Assembly (NCBI GenBank): GCA_016190935.1
Contig: JACPPP010000110.1
Span: forward strand, 1 to 40,897
From: Armatimonadota bacterium
GTDB taxonomy: Bacteria; Armatimonadota; UBA5829; DTLH01
Direction of reading: 5' to 3'
Length of the DNA: 40,897 bases
Positions 9,457 through 16,550 of the stretch are shown here, piece by piece (position 1 is the first letter of the stretch; each line of letters begins with the position of its first letter). The notes beneath the pieces were generated by a model. It had not been told where the DNA came from and did not search any database. It was given only the letters and a program-made list of their open reading frames with translations. The position numbers and the translations under genes were made by a program.

Positions 9457-10044
9457 CTACACGTACTCGTCCAACCCGTGTTCCAGGAACAGGAAAGCGA
9501 TCCGACGTCGAAGCTCGTCGATCTTGTGCCTGGAGACCCCGTCCTCGCGGGCGATATCGACAATCGTGCGCTCCTGCAGTCGCACGCACAGGTTCTGCAG
9601 ATCGGCGGGAAGAAGGGATACCGCGCATTGCACATCGATGCGCATCTCCAGAATGTCGAACGCTCGGCGGCTGATGCGACCCGTGGCCATCAGATACCCC
9701 TCGGCGTCGATGGCTTCCCCGCGCGACACCCTGTCACCCGTCTCGGTCTCGATTGTCTCGTCGAGGGAGCAGTCGTGCTGTCGGAAGTCGAACTGACTGG
9801 TGAGCCTCGCGCTGACCATGGTTCGGATCTTGTTGTCGAGCACGGTGTTGATGAACGTCTTGAGCGTTCCTTTTCGGGGATTGTGCTTGGGAAGTTGCTG
9901 GCGCAGGTGAAGCGACAGGTCCTGTTCGATGTCTTCTTGATCGCTTCTTGTGTAGCCCGCCTGACCTATCAGGCGGCGTGTCTTGTAGCGGATGAGGTTG
10001 GTGGCATAGTCGTTGAGCCCCTCAAATGGATTGGTGTGATGCAT
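9457..10044 (-). CDS. ECF-like phage sigma factor
   Basis: 195 aa; region-2-like N-terminus (DQEDIEQDLSLHLRQQL...GTLKTFINTVLDNKI) and region-4-like C-terminus (LPADLQNLCVRLQERTIVDIAREDGVSRHKIDELRRRI). Confidence 0.75.
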   Translation of the reverse strand: MHHTNPFEGLNDYATNLIRYKTRRLIGQAGYTRSDQEDIEQDLSLHLRQQLPKHNPRKGTLKTFINTVLDNKIRTMVSARLTSQFDFRQHDCSLDETIETETGDRVSRGEAIDAEGYLMATGRISRRAFDILEMRIDVQCAVSLLPADLQNLCVRLQERTIVDIAREDGVSRHKIDELRRRIAFLFLEHGLDEYV

Positions 10045-10243
10045 TTCGCCTCCTCGGTCGGTTCAGCTCTCGAACCTCCCGGGGAGGACTGCAGACCTTC
10101 GCGGATCACCGGTTGGGTTGCAGGCTCACGTGAGATGCTCTCGCCGAACCTTTCAACCGGGAATCTCGAAATTTCGCCGATGTAGATGGGGAGCAACGGC
10201 CAAATGCACCGTTGAGAGGGGTGTAGAGGATAGTACCAAGATG

Positions 10244-10285
10244 CAAAAAGGGCAGGAAAAAATCCGTAAGAATTTCTTCCTGCCC
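10244..10285 (-). terminator. Rho-independent terminator
   Basis: Minus strand GGGCAGGAAGAAAT-TCTTACGG-ATTTTTTCCTGCCC (14-bp stem with one G.U) then CTTTTTG-type T tract. Confidence 0.7.
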
Positions 10286-10316
10286 TCGTCTGGGGTCAGC
10301 GAAATTTCGCTGGAGG

Positions 10317-11369
10317 CTATTCAGGCTCTATGTGGAAGCGGGCCCGCCAACCCTTTGTCTCTTTCACATAGAAGAACGGATCACCCGGAATCTTGAAGAA
10401 CACGCGGAGGTCCTTTGCGAGATTCTCCCTTCGCTTCTGGATGACTCGGTCCGCCGTCGGTCTGCTCCAGTCGAAGTCACCGTGACCCTTGGCGAACTCC
10501 CGAAGAAGGTTCCATTGCTCAGTGGGATCGCCGTTCTTCTTGTTGGCCATGCCCATTTGGGAGCAGTTAAAGACTCCGGTTTCCGACTTGACCTTGACTG
10601 ACACCTTATCTCCGTAAATGAAGCGGATTTCAAGATCGGACCACTGTGCGCCTGATGGTGTATTGAACCTGCGCACTCCATCTCCGGACCCCGCTGTGGA
10701 AACAACTGATGAATGGAATCTGGTCAGCGCGTCCCCGACAGTCGGATTACTGGTAGGCTTTCCGTCGCTGAGAATCATGATATCTGGAAGCGTAAGGAAT
10801 AGAGCCTCGTGGTCATCAAGTATTGATCTACAGGAGGGAGTGCAGAACTGTGCAGTTGGGGATATGAGGATGAAGGGTCCCGGCTGTCGGGCGGCGATTG
10901 TGCTGACTACGTCGTGGAAGTCTTCTTGTCTGAACTGTATCGTCATGAATACCGGAAAGACAGAACCCGCCAACGGCACATCTAACCCAAGTTGCGTGGT
11001 CTTCCGCAAATCCTGGAGCGCCTCAGCGTTCATGTCGAGGGAAAGCAATTCGCCGATTTTCGAGTGCAGTTTCCATCGGTCGAGTTCGTAGACGACCAAG
11101 TCCTGGGTGGCCGGATAGACCGTATCGCACATCGGAGGCTCGCATCGGCAAACCGCTGCGATGCGATCATCCGCCCTGTAGACCACCTCGTGGAAGCAGT
11201 TGCACGATCCTGTCGGACAAGGTATGGATGTGGCCGGAGTCTGCCGAGGCTTCAAGAAGACCCTTGCCATGTCGAGATCGTCTCCTGACTTGAGCCGCCA
11301 TTCCGCCTCGACTGCTGCGAGACCAGGAATCGATTCACAAGCAGACCAGAAGCTACGGTTCGTCCTCAT
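10317..11369 (-). CDS. Uncharacterised protein with Cys-rich N-terminal region and winged-helix-like C-terminus
   Basis: 350 aa; CPTGSCNCFHEVV...AVCRCEPPMCDTV, then C-terminal WNLLREFAKGHGDFDW...RRENLAKDLRVFFKIPGDPFFYVKETKGWRARF. Start overlaps the upstream gene's stop. Confidence 0.6.
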   Translation of the reverse strand: MRTNRSFWSACESIPGLAAVEAEWRLKSGDDLDMARVFLKPRQTPATSIPCPTGSCNCFHEVVYRADDRIAAVCRCEPPMCDTVYPATQDLVVYELDRWKLHSKIGELLSLDMNAEALQDLRKTTQLGLDVPLAGSVFPVFMTIQFRQEDFHDVVSTIAARQPGPFILISPTAQFCTPSCRSILDDHEALFLTLPDIMILSDGKPTSNPTVGDALTRFHSSVVSTAGSGDGVRRFNTPSGAQWSDLEIRFIYGDKVSVKVKSETGVFNCSQMGMANKKNGDPTEQWNLLREFAKGHGDFDWSRPTADRVIQKRRENLAKDLRVFFKIPGDPFFYVKETKGWRARFHIEPE

Positions 11370-12531
11370 CTTCCTTACCTTCAGGAGTGATGATGAACTC
11401 CCTCTTCTTCAACCATGCCTCGACCAACTCGCCATCGTCATCGCGTGAGAACTGCGCTACATTCGACGGTCGAATGCTGACTGTTCTCGGGTTCTTCGCG
11501 TCCTCGAACTTGACATGGAAGCCGGCCTTGAGAATGGGAACCCCCGATGGGATCTTGCGTTCCTTATCAGCAAGCATAGCGAAGATATCGTCAGCCTTCC
11601 ATATCTCGATCTCCTTGTAAGGTCCTCCCCAGAAGAACTGGAGTTCCTTGAGCTTTATCCATTCGATGCCTTCGATGTCGGAGCAAACCAGCGAATCAGC
11701 GCCGCTATCTCGAAGAGGCTTGAGAGTGTACTTCCCGTCACCCGGAAAGAAGTCTTCGTTCCCAAACAAGTGGAGACCCAACATCCTCTTGTAGAGGTCT
11801 ACTTCACCCCTTGTTCCTGCATTGATGCCGATCTCACCGGTGGCGGGCTGATAGATGAGTACGTCATGCTTCCCTGGGCGGTAGTACACGCAGCCTGGTT
11901 CACCGTCCACCATGCTGCCTTCCCGCTTGCACGGTTCGCCGTGGCGTACCAGAAACCACATGCCGTCTTCCCGGACGTAGTGGAACACCCTGCTGCCGCG
12001 CCCACGATTGTGTTCCACGAACCAGTTGTCTAGGTCGGTTTCGAGTGCGCGGATCACGTCTTCACTCGGAGGTGCGAGATCGGTATTCTCATCATCCTTG
12101 GCCTGGAAGTACTGAAACGTGCGCGCTCTGGTCAGCAACTGCTCCGAGTGCTTGCTCTCAAGAAGTCGCGGGTTCTGAAAGTAAACCTGGATTGCGACGT
12201 CTGTAGGCGTGGGATCGGGACGGCCGTCTATGACTATCCCCTCGACATCGGCCTCTCGCAAGAGCTCGTCCATCGCCTCAGGTGTGGACATCTCATTCAC
12301 CAGATGGAGTACCTCCACGAGATCGCTCGGGACGTGGTCGTCGGGAGTTATCAAGATAGCGGCAAGCGCGTCGTAGTCGAAGCCGTCGGCCTCCGTCTCG
12401 GGCGACGGTATCGTAAAGCCTCTGTTGGAAAAGTAGTGAGCGTGCGGGTACAGGAAACGAGTCAGGTTTTGGACTGACACGGCTTTCAGTGTGTCAGGCT
12501 GCGAGAAACGTCTGAGATTGAATGTGGGCAT
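11353..12531 (-). CDS. Uncharacterised conserved-looking protein, partner of 10317-11369
   Basis: About 392 aa from likely start MPTFNLRRFSQPDTLKAV; 17-nt overlap with the downstream gene implies a two-gene operon. Confidence 0.65.
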   Translation of the reverse strand: MPTFNLRRFSQPDTLKAVSVQNLTRFLYPHAHYFSNRGFTIPSPETEADGFDYDALAAILITPDDHVPSDLVEVLHLVNEMSTPEAMDELLREADVEGIVIDGRPDPTPTDVAIQVYFQNPRLLESKHSEQLLTRARTFQYFQAKDDENTDLAPPSEDVIRALETDLDNWFVEHNRGRGSRVFHYVREDGMWFLVRHGEPCKREGSMVDGEPGCVYYRPGKHDVLIYQPATGEIGINAGTRGEVDLYKRMLGLHLFGNEDFFPGDGKYTLKPLRDSGADSLVCSDIEGIEWIKLKELQFFWGGPYKEIEIWKADDIFAMLADKERKIPSGVPILKAGFHVKFEDAKNPRTVSIRPSNVAQFSRDDDGELVEAWLKKREFIITPEGKEDEDEP

Positions 12532-12580
12532 GCTGCTTTCCTTTCTTGTTTCGATTCCTCTCGGAAGCGATATCGACCTT

Positions 12581-13243
12581 TCAGTCAGCGCCCCGGACAG
12601 CCACGACCTTCCCCACAATTCTCAGGTCGTCGTCTGGACCTATGGGCATCGGCTTGTATTTCGGATTCTCCGGCCGGAGTTCAATCCGGTCGTCCGTGAT
12701 ATAGAGCCTCTTTACTGTCGCCTCGTCCTCAAGCAGCGCCACGACTATGTCGCCACTCTCGGACACAGGCTGTTGGCGGACAATCAGCGTGTCTCCCTCA
12801 TTAATGCCCGCGCCTTTCATGCTGTCGCCTTGCACAGCAAGAGCGAAGAACCGACCGCCTGACACCACGCTGCTGTCCACCAAGACCTCACCAATAACAT
12901 TCTCGTCCGCCAAGATCGGTAGTCCTGCGGCTACCCTGCCGATCACCGGCACGGAGACAAGGCCCAAAACCGGGCTGACAGGTTCCCGGACGATTGCCAG
13001 TCCCCTGGCTTTGCCCGGATCTCTCTTCAGATAGCCCTTGCGAACGAGCTGGCTGATCTGGTCGTGAGCGCTCGCGTTCGTGATGCCCAGCAACTCGCCA
13101 AGCTCGGCCACGGTCGGCGGAAAGCCGTGCTGGTCAACAAACCTCTGAATTGCCCTGAGCGTTCTCAACTGCGTGTCGCTTATCTCCGCAGTCGGCTTGC
13201 GCCCAGGCTTGAGTCTTTCACTTGAGCTGTTCTTGGGGTCCAT
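12581..13243 (-). CDS. lexA: LexA-type autocleaving repressor
   Basis: 220 aa; LexA N-terminal wHTH (QHGFPPTVAELGELLGITNASAHDQISQLVRKGYL), AG cleavage site (GRVAAGLPI), catalytic GDSM and ATVKRL Lys. Confidence 0.92.
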   Translation of the reverse strand: MDPKNSSSERLKPGRKPTAEISDTQLRTLRAIQRFVDQHGFPPTVAELGELLGITNASAHDQISQLVRKGYLKRDPGKARGLAIVREPVSPVLGLVSVPVIGRVAAGLPILADENVIGEVLVDSSVVSGGRFFALAVQGDSMKGAGINEGDTLIVRQQPVSESGDIVVALLEDEATVKRLYITDDRIELRPENPKYKPMPIGPDDDLRIVGKVVAVRGAD

Positions 13244-13304
13244 ACTACTTCACCACCAAAGAAGATAAGCCGCTATGCACAAGGCAAGCGACCGCAAGCG
13301 AGAG

Positions 13305-13333
13305 ATTATATCACCTAATGGCTGTCTGGTCAA
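13305..13333 (-). promoter_or_regulatory. Sigma70-type promoter for the lexA-like gene
   Basis: Minus strand TTGACC - 17 nt - TATAAT, 62 nt upstream of the ATG. Confidence 0.65.
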
Positions 13334-13379
13334 TTGCAATATCCGCTCGGTTCTTCACGTACGTGGAAGCCGCGCAGAA

Positions 13380-13420
13380 ATTCCCGGCAACCACCCCCAA
13401 CCGCCAGTAAATATCAACTG
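13380..13420 (+). promoter_or_regulatory. Phage regulatory motif copy A (upstream of early/replication module)
   Basis: ATTCCCGGC-N12-CCGCCAGTAAATATCAACTG, 65 nt from the start of 13486. Confidence 0.7.
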
Positions 13421-13485
13421 TGGACGGGCTGGCTGAGTCCAGTTTAGTCCCGGGGGCGCGCCTCAAACCTTGACTGGAGGACAGA

Positions 13486-13800
13486 TTGATACGAACGGTA
13501 TACAAGTTCACATTCGACGACAGCGTAGCGATGGACGACGTCGAGCGAATACTCGCATTGTCCGCTATTCCCGTGGAGTCGATCCACGGTGAGTCTGCGA
13601 TGTTGGTCGACGGCAGATTTGCCGTGAATAAGAGGCGTCGCACCTGCCTGATAGACGCGGAGTCTCAGCTCGGAAACGACCTCGCGAGAGTGTTCACAGG
13701 ATTCCTGAACGCCAACGCCGGTGGCAGCTTCCGAGTCGATTTCGGGGAGACCGGCGAGCGGCTCGGCGATGTGCTCGATCTGTATGGAGCATTCGCATGA
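13486..13800 (+). CDS. Phage early protein of unknown function
   Basis: TTG start after GGAGG; 104 aa; overlaps the next gene's ATG; first gene of the rightward operon. Confidence 0.6.
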   Translation: MIRTVYKFTFDDSVAMDDVERILALSAIPVESIHGESAMLVDGRFAVNKRRRTCLIDAESQLGNDLARVFTGFLNANAGGSFRVDFGETGERLGDVLDLYGAFA

Positions 13801-14825
13801 ACGAGCCGATGCTCACCACCTACTCATTCTGGAACTCGTTCCGCAACTGCCGGAAAGCCTGCGAGTGGAGGTATCTGAGAGAACTGGTCCCCATCGGTCG
13901 GGACCAGGCCCTCTCATTCGGAACGCTCATCCACACGTGCCTTGAGATGTGGCACGGCGGTGACGGCCTGGATTCCGTGCTCGACTTCCTCGACAGATCA
14001 CTGCCGAACCGGGCGCAGGACGAATCGCGGAAGTCCGACTGGCACTTGGCCAGAGCAATGATGACCGGCTATGCCGCACGGTACGCAACTGAGGATTTCG
14101 ATATCGTCGCTCTTGAGAAAACGTTCGAGGGCAAGATCATCAATCCCGCTACCGGAGCATGTTCCCGCAGCTTGACCATGGCCGGAAAGGTAGACGGCAT
14201 AGTGCGGATGCGGGCAACTGGTGAGCACTACATCCTCGAGCACAAGACGGCCTCGCAAGTGGACGCCGACTATCTGGAACGCCTATGGACTGATCTCCAG
14301 ATCACGCTGTATGCGCGCTACATCGAGCAGACGCTCGGTATTCGCATCGCTGGCGTCATCTACAATGTGCTCGTCAAGGCCAAGCTCCAGCAGGCCAAGG
14401 GCGAGACCGAAGCCGAGTTCGAATCCCGCCGCGCCGACCTGCTGTCCAAATCCAAGACCGGCAAGTCTGCCGCCACGCGCAAGTTGCCGGAATCGGATGA
14501 GGCATTTCAAAACCGGCTCGCAGCCAAGTACGCGGAGCCGGATATGTTCTGTCGAGAAGCTCTCTATATCTCGCGCGACCAGTTCGACGCGATGAAGAGC
14601 GACCTCTGGGAGCTTACCCAGCAGTTCCTCGACTGCAGACGGCGCGACGCGTTCTGCCGGAACACATCCTACTGCTTCGCCAACCATCGGACGTGCGCAT
14701 ACTTCCCGCTCTGTCGTTCAAACGGCAGCGAGAACGTGATCGCCAACTTCTACGAGACGAGACCGCCACACGAGGAGCTGCGGTCGGACTCTGAGATATC
14801 AACCGCCCACAAGGAGGCATTCTGA
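13797..14825 (+). CDS. PD-(D/E)XK (RecB/Cas4-like) nuclease
   Basis: 342 aa; GTLIHTCLE, YILEHKTAS (D/ExK) and C-terminal Cys cluster CRRRDAFCRNTSYCFANHRTCAYFPLC. Confidence 0.83.
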   Translation: MNEPMLTTYSFWNSFRNCRKACEWRYLRELVPIGRDQALSFGTLIHTCLEMWHGGDGLDSVLDFLDRSLPNRAQDESRKSDWHLARAMMTGYAARYATEDFDIVALEKTFEGKIINPATGACSRSLTMAGKVDGIVRMRATGEHYILEHKTASQVDADYLERLWTDLQITLYARYIEQTLGIRIAGVIYNVLVKAKLQQAKGETEAEFESRRADLLSKSKTGKSAATRKLPESDEAFQNRLAAKYAEPDMFCREALYISRDQFDAMKSDLWELTQQFLDCRRRDAFCRNTSYCFANHRTCAYFPLCRSNGSENVIANFYETRPPHEELRSDSEISTAHKEAF

Positions 14826-15559
14826 TGCTACTTCCAACCCAGAAGACACCGCCCAAGCCAAACCTGGCGGACCTCACGGTGCTGGTCTACGGCGCAACAA
14901 AGATAGGCAAATCGACCTGGTGCTCGAACGCGGACCGTGCGGTGTTCCTCTCGACCGAGCCTGGCTTGAACTCCCTGGAGGTATTCCAGGTTCCGATCCG
15001 GTCGTGGGACGAGCTGCTCGCGGCCTGCGGAGAAATAGCCGAGGGTAATCACGAGTTCAAGACCGTGATACTCGACACCGTCGACAACGCGTATCGAATG
15101 TGCGCCGAGCACGTCTGCCGCAAGTTCAAGGTCGAGCACGAGTCCGATCTCGGCTACGGCAAGGGCTTCGCTCTCACCAACAACGAGTTCCAGCGCGTCC
15201 TGAACAAGCTCGCTTTCATGCCCTGCGGCTTGTATCTCATCTCCCATTCCCAGGAGGTGGAGATAGAGACCCGCACCGGCAAGTACAACAAAACCGTGCC
15301 GACACTGCCGGAGAAGGCCAGAAAGATCGTTCTCGGCTTAGTCGACATGGTCCTCTACTGCGACATCGAAACGGCGGCAGGTACCGACAACAAGATGGCG
15401 GCTCGCCGAGTCATGCGCACTAAGCCCAGTCTTAACTATGAGGCCGGTGACCGTACCGGCAAACTGCCCGAAGTGATCGATCTCGACTACGCCAAGTTCA
15501 CCGAGGCGTTCAACGCCACGGCTGACACCAAGAAAACACCCAAGGAGGCAACCCGATGA
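14825..15559 (+). CDS. Sak4-like RecA-fold ATPase
   Basis: 244 aa; Walker A VLVYGATKIGKSTW, Walker B FKTVILDTVDN, LISHSQE. Confidence 0.78.
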   Translation: MLLPTQKTPPKPNLADLTVLVYGATKIGKSTWCSNADRAVFLSTEPGLNSLEVFQVPIRSWDELLAACGEIAEGNHEFKTVILDTVDNAYRMCAEHVCRKFKVEHESDLGYGKGFALTNNEFQRVLNKLAFMPCGLYLISHSQEVEIETRTGKYNKTVPTLPEKARKIVLGLVDMVLYCDIETAAGTDNKMAARRVMRTKPSLNYEAGDRTGKLPEVIDLDYAKFTEAFNATADTKKTPKEATR

Positions 15560-16020
15560 ACCAGGATTACGACAGCACCGGCACGAGCGATCTTGATCTC
15601 GCTCAGTTTGACGACGACTTCGCCGAAGCGCCCGTCGAGGAGCGGGAGTTCGAGGACATACCGGACGGCAAGTATCAGGTGAACGTCGAGAAGGTCGAAC
15701 TCACCCGCGCCCAGTCTTCCGGCAACCCGATGTTGAAGTGGACGCTCAAGATTCTCGGCCCACGGTTCGCAGGACGTCTGCTCTGGCGCAACAGCGTGAT
15801 GGCTTCAAAGGAGAACCTAAAGTGGCTCAAGACCGACCTGCACACCTGCGGGCTGGACGTCGAGAAGCTCTCCGACCTCCCGGCCAGACTCGGCGATCTG
15901 CTCGATGTGAAGCTTGAGGTAACAAAGCGCACCAAGGGCGAGAGCGAGAACATCTACTTCAACCGGCGGATAGTGGTTGAGGACTTGGCTCCCGAGGACG
16001 ACTCGCTCGCCCCGTTCTAA
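15556..16020 (+). CDS. DUF669-like (SSB-associated) protein
   Basis: 154 aa; PDGKYQVNVEKVELTRAQSSGNPMLKWTLKILG pattern next to the Sak4-like gene. Confidence 0.75.
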   Translation: MNQDYDSTGTSDLDLAQFDDDFAEAPVEEREFEDIPDGKYQVNVEKVELTRAQSSGNPMLKWTLKILGPRFAGRLLWRNSVMASKENLKWLKTDLHTCGLDVEKLSDLPARLGDLLDVKLEVTKRTKGESENIYFNRRIVVEDLAPEDDSLAPF

Positions 16021-16550
16021 TGGCGGAACTCATCACAGTCGTAGTCGATACGCGCGAACAGGAGCCGTATTCGTTTCCTCCTCGGCGGTTCGTGATCGAG
16101 CGGAGTGCTCTACCGGCGGGGGACTATTCCCTCGCCGGTCTGGAGCACGTAGTCGCCGTTGAGCGGAAGACGGCCGAGGACTTCGTCCACACGATCATCC
16201 GCGACAGGGACCGGTTCCGCAAAGAGTTGCTAAGGCTCGCTGAATACGACCGCGCCTGTGTGGTAGTGGAAGCCGGACTGGATGATCTCCTCAGCGGAGC
16301 CTATCGTTCCGGCGCGCATCCGAGTTCCGTCGTGGGAGCCGCGCTCTCGATCATCGTCGACTACGGCGTCCCTGTCTATTTCTGCTCCGACCGGCAGTGC
16401 GCACGCCGGTTCGTCGAAGAGTACTTGCTGCGCTACCATCGGAGGGCTCAGGATTCATGCCAACAGCAACAACAGAACACACCCGAATCCGGGGGGAGGT
16501 CGAGCGAGTATTCTTCTCATCCGCCAACTTCTCTGCCGGGCGGTTCATAA
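16020..16550 (+). CDS. ERCC4-domain nuclease
   Basis: 176 aa; VVDTREQEPYSFP...ERSALPAGDYSLAGLEHVVAVERKTAEDFV is the ERCC4 nuclease core. Confidence 0.87.
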   Translation: MAELITVVVDTREQEPYSFPPRRFVIERSALPAGDYSLAGLEHVVAVERKTAEDFVHTIIRDRDRFRKELLRLAEYDRACVVVEAGLDDLLSGAYRSGAHPSSVVGAALSIIVDYGVPVYFCSDRQCARRFVEEYLLRYHRRAQDSCQQQQQNTPESGGRSSEYSSHPPTSLPGGS

